From Nitrospina sp. (GTDB lineage: Bacteria > Nitrospinota > Nitrospinia > Nitrospinales > VA-1), in assembly GCA_018653085.1 (NCBI GenBank), contig JABIAY010000049.1, positions 1 to 64,000 of the forward strand: a DNA stretch of 64,000 nt, in the 5' to 3' direction. Made by a program: the position numbers and the translations under genes. The stretch's first letter is position 1; every line of letters begins with the position of its first letter. Of the stretch, positions 51,663 to 59,906 are shown one piece after another. Below the pieces are notes generated by a model. The model saw only the letters and a program-made list of their open reading frames with translations, did no database searches and had not been told where the DNA came from.

Positions 51663-51928
51663 GCAGTAGGTCTTCAGGCGATTTTACAACGCATTAGTCA
51701 TTACCTGCGGCAGTATGGGCGCAAGAGGAACTACTAAGTCAAATAAGGGGAAAAACCTGCCCAAAAGAGCTATCTTATTGTAAAATATATGGGATTCCGG
51801 TTGATTTAATTGATAGAAAGTGTAAAACTATGGGAGATACTCCTACAAATTTCTGAGCAGAGTAAGCATTTTCTTACCAGGTTGAACTTTCTCCAAGCTT
51901 ATCTGCTCATGGGAAAGGTCGATCAACC
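51663..51928 (+). other. Leader region of the STAND/TPR gene
   Basis: No gene is visible. A possible promoter is TTGATT (51801-51806), 16 bp, TAAAAC (51823-51828). The ATG of the next gene is preceded by GGGAAAGGTCGATCAACC, a distant ribosome site. Confidence 0.35.
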
Positions 51929-53956
51929 ATGGTTTTAGGCTTTTTCAAAAAAGCAGGCTCTGGAAAAGATGACGCCGGTCAAAACGGGCCATCATCCTCT
52001 GAGAAATCTGGAGTTATAGACCTGGAGTACAATAAAAAGCCCCCCCTCTATTTTTCCCCCTTCACTCCTAAAAACATAATCGGCCGGGACTCAGATATAA
52101 ATGAAATAGTCCAGAAAAAGAATCAAACACGATTTTTAATTATTGGTGACCAGCAATTCAAGGGAATTGGAAAAACTGCATTCTCTTTACGCATTGCAGA
52201 GAAGTTTGCTTCTCAATATCCCGAAGGACAGGTTTATATCGATTTGAAACCAAACGGGAGGAAGCCACTTTCTGTGACAGAGGTCATGGCCCAGGTCATT
52301 TGGCATTTTAAGATTCGGTGCAAAATTGAGGACAGTGAAGAGAAATTAAAAAAAACTTATTTAAAGGCTCTTACCAGAAAAAAAATTATTCTTCTATTGG
52401 ATGGTGTGACCCAGCCCATTGAAGTATTAAAACTGCTTCCGCCTAAAAACTGCCTCATGATTGTTGTGTCCCAGGAAAGAATCAGCCTTTCCGGATTCTA
52501 CCGGAAATCAATGAAAGCACTGGATCCGGAATCCGCCCAAAAGTTGCTCATGTCCCACACTCCGAAAATCAAGGAAAAGGCAAAAGAAATTGCCGAATTC
52601 TGTGAGTTCATTCCCATGCCGCTTTGTATTGCCGGGGGGTTGCTGGCGACATCAAAAACTTTTTCAGAAAAGGCGTTTTGCGAAAAATTGCAACAATGGG
52701 CAGAGGGTAACCTGTTGATGGAGTTGATCGAGCAAAGCTATAAAGATTTAGAAGCAGGGACAGCAAAAGTCTTTAGAAAACTCTATGTTTTTCTCGATGG
52801 CTTTGATGCTAAAGCACAGGACTTTATTTGCCAGGACAAACAGAATGAGCATTTGACCATACTGGTTAACAGACAGTTGGTAATGTTCAATGAAAAGAGC
52901 GGGTGTTATAGGTTGCACCCGATGATTCATAAATTTTTGCGAGACAAAATCACAGAACCTGAAATGTTGGATGCTGAAAAACGCCATGCCACCCACTTCA
53001 TGATAAGACTACAGGGCCTTCAAAATGAGGTGGCAGGAAAGGACCCTTCTTCAACCCGTCGCAGTGTCAACGCTTTTGATTCAGACTGGGGGAATTATCA
53101 GGCCGCTCAGGAGTGGGCGCTGGAAAATCTTGGGACCAGCGATGAAAACAACAATCTTTGTGCCAGTTTCCCTGAGAGTGGAGCCCAGTTTTTGAAATGG
53201 CGTCTGTCACCCAAGGCATGCATGGAATGGTTTGATGCGGGGTTGTCCGCCACCCAATGTTTGAAGGATAATCAAGCGGAGTTGCGCCAATTGATAAACC
53301 TCAGCGAAGCAACTTTTGATAGCAGGGATTATGGCAAAGCAAAGGAGCTTCATGAAGATTCCCTGGAAATGGCTTTGGAGATCGGTGATGGTTCAAGCGC
53401 GACCATGATCCTGGATAAACTTGCTTTTTTTCAAATGGCTTTAAACAGACATGGGAGAGCCATTGAATATTATGAGCAAGCCCTGGAAATTTTTAAGGAA
53501 GACGAGGATATAGAAGGCCAAATTACTACATTGATAAAAATCGCCGCAACCAGTGAAACAAAGGGTAGCACACGTGACTCAATTGATTTTCTCAAGCAGG
53601 CCCTGGTTTTGGCTGAACAAACCGGATCCCATCATGAACAGAGAAAAATTTTCAGCGATATCGGCAAGGCTTTTTTCAAATTAGGGAAGTACAAACAGGC
53701 CCGAGAATATTATGAAAAGGCACTGGTAATTGATAAGAAATTTCACGACTCGTATGGAGAGGCATGCGACCTTTGGGGGATCAGCCTTTCTCTGGAAAAA
53801 CTGGGTGGTGTCGGAGAAGCAATCAAAAAGGGAGAGTCCGCTTTAAAGATTTTCAAAGTTGAAAAAAAGAAGGAAGCTAAACAGGTTCAGGAAAAAGTAA
53901 GGTCCTGGAAAAGCGGTGCTCTCAGCAAAACCCCCACAGTTGGAAGCTCTTCCTAA
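51929..53956 (+). CDS. STAND-type NTPase with C-terminal TPRs
   Basis: 675 residues. The NTPase core (about 45-300) has a stretched P-loop, IIGDQQFKGIGKTAFS (Lys82), Walker B KKIILLLDGV (Asp158), PPKNCLMIVVSQERISLS and MPLCIAGGLL, the order seen in NB-ARC/STAND proteins. A winged-helix-like segment (LVMFNEKSGCYRLHPMIHKF) and a helical region lead to about six TPRs from 415 (SEATFDSRDYGKAKELHEDS; GHHEQ...FFKLGKYKQAREYYEK). The N-terminal 40 residues hold no effector domain I can name. Such proteins are sensors that assemble on ligand binding; some bacterial relatives are anti-phage. Its place beside a toxin-antitoxin cassette fits an accessory role, though this is inference. Confidence 0.75.
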   Translation: MVLGFFKKAGSGKDDAGQNGPSSSEKSGVIDLEYNKKPPLYFSPFTPKNIIGRDSDINEIVQKKNQTRFLIIGDQQFKGIGKTAFSLRIAEKFASQYPEGQVYIDLKPNGRKPLSVTEVMAQVIWHFKIRCKIEDSEEKLKKTYLKALTRKKIILLLDGVTQPIEVLKLLPPKNCLMIVVSQERISLSGFYRKSMKALDPESAQKLLMSHTPKIKEKAKEIAEFCEFIPMPLCIAGGLLATSKTFSEKAFCEKLQQWAEGNLLMELIEQSYKDLEAGTAKVFRKLYVFLDGFDAKAQDFICQDKQNEHLTILVNRQLVMFNEKSGCYRLHPMIHKFLRDKITEPEMLDAEKRHATHFMIRLQGLQNEVAGKDPSSTRRSVNAFDSDWGNYQAAQEWALENLGTSDENNNLCASFPESGAQFLKWRLSPKACMEWFDAGLSATQCLKDNQAELRQLINLSEATFDSRDYGKAKELHEDSLEMALEIGDGSSATMILDKLAFFQMALNRHGRAIEYYEQALEIFKEDEDIEGQITTLIKIAATSETKGSTRDSIDFLKQALVLAEQTGSHHEQRKIFSDIGKAFFKLGKYKQAREYYEKALVIDKKFHDSYGEACDLWGISLSLEKLGGVGEAIKKGESALKIFKVEKKKEAKQVQEKVRSWKSGALSKTPTVGSSS

Positions 53957-53998
53957 AGATAAAACCTTCTCCTTCTAGCGTGATGCTGGTGCTGTTGG

Positions 53999-54475
53999 TT
54001 AAACGTTTCGGGTCATTTGTGTGTTCATGGCTTCGAGCCGGTTCACCAGGATTTTGATCAGGTTGTCTTTTAACTTGGTTGGAATCGATAGCTTGAGGGA
54101 GTCTATATTCTGGGTGCTGATCTTCAGCGCGATGACATCCCCGTCAGCGATGACGCTGGTAGTTCGCTTCCGTTTGGCAACGTAGGCAATTTCTCCGAAC
54201 AACGCTCCGGCCTTAAGTTTGGTGATGGTCACTTGTTTAGGAGTATCTTTAACAATAGCGACCACCCCTTTTAGCAATATGAAAAAAGAATAATCCCTAT
54301 CCCCCTCCTTGATGATTACATCAGAAGGGAAGTATTTATATATCTGGTTTTCCAATGTACTGAGAAAACGTTTTTCTTCCTGGGTAAATCCGTCAAAGAA
54401 AGAAAGTTGGTCGATCAGTTCAAAGGCTTGTTCTTCGTCCATATTGGTGCCTGTGGGTGAAAGGTCAGGCTCCAT
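53999..54475 (-). CDS. Cyclic nucleotide-binding domain protein (paralogue)
   Basis: 158 residues from ATG 54475 (another ATG at 54442). A longer frame would extend 46 residues into the gcvPB 3' end. One cNMP domain: LSFFDGFTQEEKRFLSTLEN, SDVIIKEGDRDYSFFILLKG, LKAGALFGEIAYVAKRKRTT, then a short C-terminal helix. The cassette (GEIAYVAKRKRTT) keeps Glu and an Arg, so ligand binding is more plausible than in the 638-1204 protein. No HTH. Downstream of gcvPB on the same strand, and a repeat (GGGCGTGGCCCGGCCAGCG) lies between them. Confidence 0.75.
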   Translation of the reverse strand: MEPDLSPTGTNMDEEQAFELIDQLSFFDGFTQEEKRFLSTLENQIYKYFPSDVIIKEGDRDYSFFILLKGVVAIVKDTPKQVTITKLKAGALFGEIAYVAKRKRTTSVIADGDVIALKISTQNIDSLKLSIPTKLKDNLIKILVNRLEAMNTQMTRNV

Positions 54476-54544
54476 TGTATCGGAAGCCAGATGTTTAAGC
54501 AAAAGGACCGAGCGTTTGTCGTGAATTACCCGTGGCGGTGCGCC

Positions 54545-54585
54545 ACTTGTTCTATTCCTACCGGGCGTGGCCCGGCCAGCGAAGT
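54545..54585. repeat. Interspersed repeat at the gcvPB 3' end
   Basis: TACCGGGCGTGGCCCGGCCAGCG forms CCGGGC-GT-GGCCCGG. The gcvPB stop TAG (CTA at 54558-54560) lies at its edge, making the protein end WPGHAR. Compare GGGCGTGGCCACTAGC at 25500. Confidence 0.6.
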
Positions 54586-56039
54586 TTTGGGTTGCGCGCG
54601 GCCTGGGCTTCATCGGGCCGTGTTACTTTGGCGAGATTCGGGGAAGAGTGAAAACTCTCGGCATCTTCCTGGCCCTTTTTGGCGATGGACTGCATGGCGG
54701 CAATAAAACCATCGAGGGTTTCTTTCGATTCCGTTTCGGTGGGTTCGATCATCAACGCCCCTTTAACAATCAGCGGAAAATAAACCGTTGGCGGATGAAA
54801 GCCGTGGTCGATGAGTGCCTTGGCAAAATCCATTGTAGTGATGCCTTGTCCTTTGTCGTTGAAAACGCATTCGTGCAGGCTGGGTCCGTTAAAAGGCAGG
54901 TGGAATGTGTCCTTCAGCTTTGCGCGTATATAATTGGCGTTCAGCACAGCCGATTGCGCCACCTGTTTGATGCCTTCGGGTCCGAGTGTACGGATGTAGG
55001 CATAGGCGCGAAGGAGCATACCAAAATTGCCGTTGAATGATTTCAGTCGGCCTACACTTTGGGGCCGATCGGCATTGAGCCGATACTTCGAGCCGGATTT
55101 CTCCACCACCGGAGCAGGCAAATAAGGTTCGAGAATGTCTTTGATGCATACGGGGCCGGCACCGGGTCCGCCGCCGCCATGCGGGGTGGAGAAAGTTTTG
55201 TGCAGGTTGATATGTAGCACGTCAATTCCCATATCCCCCATTTTTGTGATGCCCATGACGGCGTTGAGGTTGGCGCCGTCACAATAAACCAGTCCACCTT
55301 TTTTATGCACAATATCGGTGATTTTTAAAATATCTTTCTCGAACATTCCTAATGTATTGGGATTAGTCAGCATGATAGCGGCGGTATCTTCATCCATCGC
55401 CGCTTCAAGTTTTGCGACATCGATCAGCCCTTCTGCGTTGGACGGGAGCTGGACGGACTTGTAGCCGCACAATGTAGCGCTGGCCGGATTGGTGCCGTGC
55501 GCGGAGTCCGGTAGGAGCACTTTTTTGCGCGGATTGCCCTTGGCATCGTGATAGGCCTTGATCATCAGCATGCCGGCAAACTCTCCTTGTGCCCCGGCGG
55601 CCGGTTGCAGGCTGACGTGATCCATGCCGCTGATGGTTTTCAGGCATTCCTGCAATTCAAACAGCAACTGCAGGCTTCCCTGCGAGTCAGCGTCTGGTGT
55701 CATGGGGTGATGTTGGGCGAAGCCGGGTAGCCTTGCCATCGTTTCATTGATTTTCGGATTGTATTTCATGGTGCAGGATCCCAATGGATAAAAATTGGTG
55801 TCGATGCTGAAGTTCCATTGTGAAAGCCGGGTGAAATGCCGCACCACATCAAGTTCTGTCAGTTCGGGAAGTCCATCAATCGTGTCGCGGATTTCTCCAG
55901 GCGGCAACAGGGTCTCAATTTCTACATCGGGCACATCGCAGGAAGGCAGGGAATAGGCTTTTCTGCCAGGCGAGCCCACTTCAAAAATGATGGGTTCGTC
56001 TGAGATCAATCCAGAGATTCCCGGTGTGTGTTCAGTCAT
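54558..56039 (-). CDS. gcvPB: Glycine dehydrogenase (decarboxylating) subunit 2
   Basis: 493 residues, the C-terminal half of the P-protein as a separate subunit. The PLP site is LHINLHKTFSTPHGGGGPGA (Lys in LHKT), with YCDGANLNAV and a C-terminal CVFNDKGQGITTMDFAKALI. The partner gcvPA is not in the window. Together they decarboxylate glycine and pass the aminomethyl group to the H-protein lipoate. ATG overlaps the TGA of the upstream heptosyltransferase by four bases (ATGA). The last residues lie in a repeat. Confidence 0.95.
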   Translation of the reverse strand: MTEHTPGISGLISDEPIIFEVGSPGRKAYSLPSCDVPDVEIETLLPPGEIRDTIDGLPELTELDVVRHFTRLSQWNFSIDTNFYPLGSCTMKYNPKINETMARLPGFAQHHPMTPDADSQGSLQLLFELQECLKTISGMDHVSLQPAAGAQGEFAGMLMIKAYHDAKGNPRKKVLLPDSAHGTNPASATLCGYKSVQLPSNAEGLIDVAKLEAAMDEDTAAIMLTNPNTLGMFEKDILKITDIVHKKGGLVYCDGANLNAVMGITKMGDMGIDVLHINLHKTFSTPHGGGGPGAGPVCIKDILEPYLPAPVVEKSGSKYRLNADRPQSVGRLKSFNGNFGMLLRAYAYIRTLGPEGIKQVAQSAVLNANYIRAKLKDTFHLPFNGPSLHECVFNDKGQGITTMDFAKALIDHGFHPPTVYFPLIVKGALMIEPTETESKETLDGFIAAMQSIAKKGQEDAESFHSSPNLAKVTRPDEAQAARNPKLRWPGHAR

Positions 56040-57097
56040 GATTTGTCCTTTAATATTTTAAACAGGATGTTGAGCACTGTGTCGGGTGACAGGGAGTCTT
56101 TGTCCCTTTCTTCCAGGACCACACTGTTGCGATGCATGGGTCCCCAGCGTTTGATTTCTCCATGTTTGAAGATCACGCAAACCGGTTTATCGACTGCCGA
56201 GGCAAGGTGCATGATGCCAGTGTGGTTGCAAAGTAGAACATCGCATTCCTGTATCAAAAGCGCAAGCTCTTTTGCGCTGAGCAGGGGGAGGAGTTTTGGC
56301 GGAGGTTGCATGCTGGCGATGGCGGTTTTAAGTTCGGCTTCTTCTCCCGGTCCGTTGACCAGCCAGACCTGTGCCTTGTTCGACTCCAGCAGGTGTTCAA
56401 TCACCGTCTGAAATTTCTCCCACCGCCATCCCCATTTTGCGATACGGGTGCCGGACTTGACCAGCACCACAGGCTTATCCTGCGCAGAGCGCATGATGTC
56501 GGCAATTTTTTGTGTTTCCGCAGGACTAAAATAAAGCCGGGGTTGACTCTGGATTTCATCAATACCCAGAGTCCGCAGAAGGTCGAGGTTGTTTTCAGTT
56601 TCGTGCTGGGGCGGGCCTTCAAGCGGTACCCGAATATTATGGGCCCAGGCATTTTCCGGGTGGTCGTATCCAACGCGTATTTTTGCGCCGGAACAAAGGC
56701 TGAAAAAGGTGGCGGTGGCACTGAATTTTTTGTTGAGTGTCAGCGTCAGGTCAAACTGTTCGTCTCTCAGTTGGCGAAAGGCATTTAAAGGTTGTTTGCC
56801 ATCGAAAGCAAACACCCGGCTTATGTTTGGGTTGTCTGCCATGAGCCCTGCCTGGCCCTTGTCCACCAGGACGCTGATATGCAAATGCGGGAAGTTTTTT
56901 TTAAGAGTTTCATAAACCGGGGTGGAGAGTACCACATCACCCAGCCGGTCGGGGCGTATGACCAAGACCGTTTGGATGTCGGTAAAATCCAGAGGCAAGC
57001 CGGGTGGGTTCGGGGCCTTTCCTGCGCACACGCCCACCAGCTTCCATAATACTTGCTTGGCTTTTTTTTCTATGCTGTGCAGGACTGGGTTCGCCAT
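56036..57097 (-). CDS. Glycosyltransferase family 9 (heptosyltransferase-like)
   Basis: 353 residues. GT-B fold pattern of ADP-heptose transferases: VLVIRPDRLGDVVLSTPVYE at the start, VVLVKSGTRIAKWGWRWEKF, LIQECDVLLCNHTGIMHLAS and KPVCVIFKHGEIKRWGPMH. It transfers sugars to LPS inner core. Substrate is not readable; relation to RfaF or RfaQ types is possible. It sits between a Trm112-like gene (31 bp upstream) and gcvPB, with which it overlaps. ATG 57097 has no strong ribosome site. Confidence 0.85.
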   Translation of the reverse strand: MANPVLHSIEKKAKQVLWKLVGVCAGKAPNPPGLPLDFTDIQTVLVIRPDRLGDVVLSTPVYETLKKNFPHLHISVLVDKGQAGLMADNPNISRVFAFDGKQPLNAFRQLRDEQFDLTLTLNKKFSATATFFSLCSGAKIRVGYDHPENAWAHNIRVPLEGPPQHETENNLDLLRTLGIDEIQSQPRLYFSPAETQKIADIMRSAQDKPVVLVKSGTRIAKWGWRWEKFQTVIEHLLESNKAQVWLVNGPGEEAELKTAIASMQPPPKLLPLLSAKELALLIQECDVLLCNHTGIMHLASAVDKPVCVIFKHGEIKRWGPMHRNSVVLEERDKDSLSPDTVLNILFKILKDKS

Positions 57098-57127
57098 GAA
57101 TTGAGTGCAGGTCTGGAGAAGTTGGGA

Positions 57128-57295
57128 CTACAAAGGCAGGGCTTCCTCAATGAGCATGATGGGGATGTCCTCTTTTATCGGGAATTTCAAAGCGCAGGGT
57201 TTGCAGACCAGTCCGTCTTCGTTTTCACTCAGTCCAAGGTCTCCCTTGCATTTGGGGCAGACCAGAATTTCCAGCAGTTCTTTATCGATTCCCAT
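57128..57295 (-). CDS. Trm112/YcaR-family small zinc-binding protein
   Basis: 55 residues: MGIDKELLEILVCPKCKGDL, then GLVCKPCALKFPIKEDIPIM. This is the YcaR/UPF0434 (Trm112-like) pattern, with Cys in VCPKC and VCKPC making a zinc site and a conserved IPIML end. AGGAGA precedes the ATG by five bases. Bacterial members are uncharacterised; in eukaryotes Trm112 activates methyltransferases. The gene lies between the two heptosyltransferases, as in many proteobacterial lpxK/kdsB-type clusters. Confidence 0.85.
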   Translation of the reverse strand: MGIDKELLEILVCPKCKGDLGLSENEDGLVCKPCALKFPIKEDIPIMLIEEALPL

Positions 57296-57305
57296 AAACT
57301 TTCTC

Positions 57306-58355
57306 CTAAACAGGTTGATTCTTCTTTACGGCCTGAAATACTTCATCCACGGTAACTTGTTGCATGCATTCTTTGGTTCCCAGCGGACAGGTTTTTTTCC
57401 AGCAAAAACTGCATGCGAGTACTTTGTAGACGGCTTCGTGATTCACACCATAGGCTCCGTTACGCGTAGGATCTGTGGGACCAAAAATGGAAACCGTGGG
57501 AATGCCCAACGCGGCAACCAGATGAAGCGGGCCCGAATCACAGCTTACCAGCAGTGCCATCCGTTTGTACAGGGCAATAGATTCCAGGATGGAAGTGGGC
57601 GGAGCGATCCAGTTTTTTTGTTTCATATGGGCCGAGATTTGTTGGGCTTTTAATTCTTCTCCCGGTCCCCATGTCAGTAATATCGAGGCTCCCAATTCTT
57701 CAGAAACGCGGTCGGCCAATTCGGCGAAGCGGACCAGCTCCCATTGTTTGCTTTCGAACCCTGCGCCGGGGTTGATTCCTATAATCGGGCGGCGAGTCAG
57801 GTCCGGATTCTGGTCAAAAAAACGGGCAACTTTTTCATCCATTTCATTCGGAACCTGGAGAGGAAAAAGTTTTGCTTCTTCAACCTTGCCCAAAGCGGTT
57901 TGCAAAAGTGTGAGGGTCATGTCCACCACATGGAGCCCCTTTGTCATGTGTGGGGCTTTCCGGTTGGTGAACAGAGTGTTGATTTTTTCCTTGCAGTTTT
58001 TTCGATGGAACCCAACCCGGGTTGAGGCACCGCTCAGTCCGGCGATGACGCCACTTTTAAGCAGGCCGTGCAGGTCGAGCACAAGGTCAAAGTTTTGCCG
58101 GCGCAAGGTTTTGATGGTGTTCAGAATTTCTCCAAGCGATTTACTGTTCCAGTTTTTACGCCACACTTTGGTGCGCAGGGGAATGACCTCATCAATATCG
58201 GGGTTGCCGGCAAGGATATCCTGATAACGTTCTTCCACCATCCATGCGATGTGAGAATCGGGCAGGGACTTTCTGATCGTGGCGGCAATGGGAAGGGTGT
58301 GAACCACATCTCCCAAAGCACTGAACTTAAGGATTAGTATTTTGGGCGCATTCAT
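57306..58355 (-). CDS. Lipopolysaccharide heptosyltransferase (WaaC/RfaC-type)
   Basis: 349 residues. GT9 motifs: KILILKFSALGDVVHTLPIA, WMVEERYQDILAGNPDIDEV, LVLDLHGLLKSGVIAG, IGINPGAGFESKQWE and SCDSGPLHLVAALGIPTVSI FGPTDP. These are the hallmarks of inner-core heptosyltransferase I/II. The C-terminus has a Cys cluster (ACSFCWKKTCPLGTKEC) seen in some members. It is 4 bp after the PAP2 gene and 11 bp before the Trm112-like gene, so the four form one unit with gcvPB. Confidence 0.88.
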   Translation of the reverse strand: MNAPKILILKFSALGDVVHTLPIAATIRKSLPDSHIAWMVEERYQDILAGNPDIDEVIPLRTKVWRKNWNSKSLGEILNTIKTLRRQNFDLVLDLHGLLKSGVIAGLSGASTRVGFHRKNCKEKINTLFTNRKAPHMTKGLHVVDMTLTLLQTALGKVEEAKLFPLQVPNEMDEKVARFFDQNPDLTRRPIIGINPGAGFESKQWELVRFAELADRVSEELGASILLTWGPGEELKAQQISAHMKQKNWIAPPTSILESIALYKRMALLVSCDSGPLHLVAALGIPTVSIFGPTDPTRNGAYGVNHEAVYKVLACSFCWKKTCPLGTKECMQQVTVDEVFQAVKKNQPV

Positions 58356-58359
58356 GGGG

Positions 58360-58944
58360 TTATGGGCAAGGTTTGATGAACCTTAAAATCCGGGTATAGA
58401 TGTGACGGTAACACAGGTAACCTATCAAACTGCCGTAGAGGGCTCCGCCCAGAATATCGGACGGGTAGTGTACCTTGAGGTACACCCTTGAATAGCCGAC
58501 CAGCAGGGCCACGGCGAAAGCCAGCAAAGTGGTATTACGAAAACAAAGGCTTATAAGAGTTGCGGCGGCAAAAGTATTGCTGGCATGGTTTGAGGGAAAA
58601 GAAAAACTGTTTGAACATCTTAGAATCATTTCCAAGTTTGGCAACACATGACAGGGCCGGGGCCGGGCGATCCCTTCTTTAAGAATATAATGGCTACTGG
58701 CATCATTAAGGGCGATGGTTGCGGCCAGGGTCAGAAGAAAAACCAAACCATTCAGCCTGTATGTAATAAGGATAGCTACTGCACATGCGATGCCCAAATG
58801 GTAGAAGTTATGCTTCATGGTCATAAACACCATGAAGGACTCCATTATTGGGGATTGAAAATGCTGGTTGATCCAGTAGAATAGCGAAACGTCGAGATCG
58901 TAAAAGATGGGCGGTTCCTTTTTGCGGGGTTGTTGTCGATACAT
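58360..58944 (-). CDS. PAP2-family membrane phosphatase
   Basis: 194 residues from ATG 58944 (a TTG at 58977 adds eleven). Five to six helices. Signature motifs: KEGIARPRPC (motif 1), SFPSNHAS (motif 2, Asn in place of the usual Gly) and SRVYLKVHYPSDI (motif 3 with catalytic His). The family removes phosphate from undecaprenyl pyrophosphate, lipid A or phosphatidate. Location beside LPS heptosyltransferases suggests a lipid A or undecaprenyl role. The N-to-G change in motif 2 is common in some PAP2 groups and does not by itself mean loss of activity. Confidence 0.85.
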   Translation of the reverse strand: MYRQQPRKKEPPIFYDLDVSLFYWINQHFQSPIMESFMVFMTMKHNFYHLGIACAVAILITYRLNGLVFLLTLAATIALNDASSHYILKEGIARPRPCHVLPNLEMILRCSNSFSFPSNHASNTFAAATLISLCFRNTTLLAFAVALLVGYSRVYLKVHYPSDILGGALYGSLIGYLCYRHIYTRILRFIKPCP

Positions 58945-59075
58945 CTGAATTTTATGGAGTTTGGTGGTTCGAGTCAAACGATTTTATTCCTTTGGCTGGA
59001 GAGCTTTGCATAAGTCAACAAGCATAAAGTCGAGATGCTTCGACAAGCTCAGCATAACAAATGAAATCCCACAGG

Positions 59076-59149
59076 GTCGTCGTCGCGAGCCGCAAAGCGG
59101 CGTGGCGATCCAGAGTTTCGCTGGATTGCTTCGCTTCGCTCGCAAAGAC
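59076..59149. repeat. GTCGTCGCGAG-bounded interspersed repeat
   Basis: GTCGTCGCGAGCCGC...GCTCGCAAAGAC ends are inverted. It shares GCGTGGCGATCCAGAGTTTC GCTGGATTGCTTC with 44638-44670. CTTCGACAAGCTCAGCATAAC just before it is another common bacterial repeat module. At 59200, GGTAAGCCGAGAAAATG shows the TAAGCCGAGA module ending directly at the next gene's ATG. Confidence 0.8.
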
Positions 59150-59212
59150 GGGTTATGTAAAGGCCTCCTTTGGCAGGAGAGACAGATCGCAACGACTTGG
59201 TAAGCCGAGAAA

Positions 59213-59896
59213 ATGACTAAATCTTGTGACAATGCGGTGATTCTGTTTGCCCGGGACCCGGTTTTGGGTCAGGTGAAGACCCGGCTGTCGCCTTTTTTGG
59301 ATAACGAAACCATTCTTGCGCTTTATACCTGCTTTCTCCACGACAGCCTCGACAAGATTCGGCAAGTGGAAAACGCTGACCTGTTTGTGGGAGTCACCCC
59401 CTCGAACCAGTCCGGATTTTTTACCGGAATACAGGGTTCTGATATCCGCCTTTTTGTTCAGGAGGGAAAGGATTTGGGGGATAAAATGCGCCAGGCTATT
59501 CAGGACCGGTTTGCGGACGGATATGAAAAGGCAGTCATCATTGGTTCAGACAGCCCATCGCTCCCGGTTTCCTATATTAAGCGAGCTCTGGGTTCCGATA
59601 AAGACCTGGTTCTGGGGCCGAGCACCGATGGGGGCTATTACCTGATCGGAATGCGGGGAAAAGTGGTCGAGGTTTTTGATGGTGTGAGTTGGGGAACACA
59701 GAAAGTCTTGCGGGAAACATGCGCGCACCTGGAACAAGATGAGGCGGAACTGGAGCTTTTGCCAGTCTGGTATGATATCGATGGCCCGGAGGATTTAAAA
59801 TTTTTTCAAACCCATTTACAACTCATTGAACAGGCCGGACTCGGAAAAGCCGGTGAAACAGGAAAATTTCTCGATAAAATTTCCTTATCAGGTTGA
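59213..59896 (+). CDS. DUF2064/TIGR04282-type glycosyltransferase
   Basis: 227 residues with a GT-A-like nucleotidyltransferase fold: AVILFARDPVLGQVKTRLSP (nucleotide-binding opening), VIIGSDSPSLPVSYIKRAL and VLGPSTDGGYYLIGMRGK. Family members are annotated as radical-SAM-associated or arsenosugar-type glycosyltransferases; the real substrate is unknown. The start ATG lies at the end of a repeat module (AAGCCGAGAAA ATG) that may contribute the ribosome site. hisD begins 10 bp after the stop. Confidence 0.82.
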   Translation: MTKSCDNAVILFARDPVLGQVKTRLSPFLDNETILALYTCFLHDSLDKIRQVENADLFVGVTPSNQSGFFTGIQGSDIRLFVQEGKDLGDKMRQAIQDRFADGYEKAVIIGSDSPSLPVSYIKRALGSDKDLVLGPSTDGGYYLIGMRGKVVEVFDGVSWGTQKVLRETCAHLEQDEAELELLPVWYDIDGPEDLKFFQTHLQLIEQAGLGKAGETGKFLDKISLSG

Positions 59897-59906
59897 ACGG
59901 AACATT

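Noticed and set aside
58958-58982. tRNA T-loop-like GGTTCGAGTC
   Set aside because: No matching acceptor stem or anticodon arm can be built around it; it is in the PAP2 gene start region.
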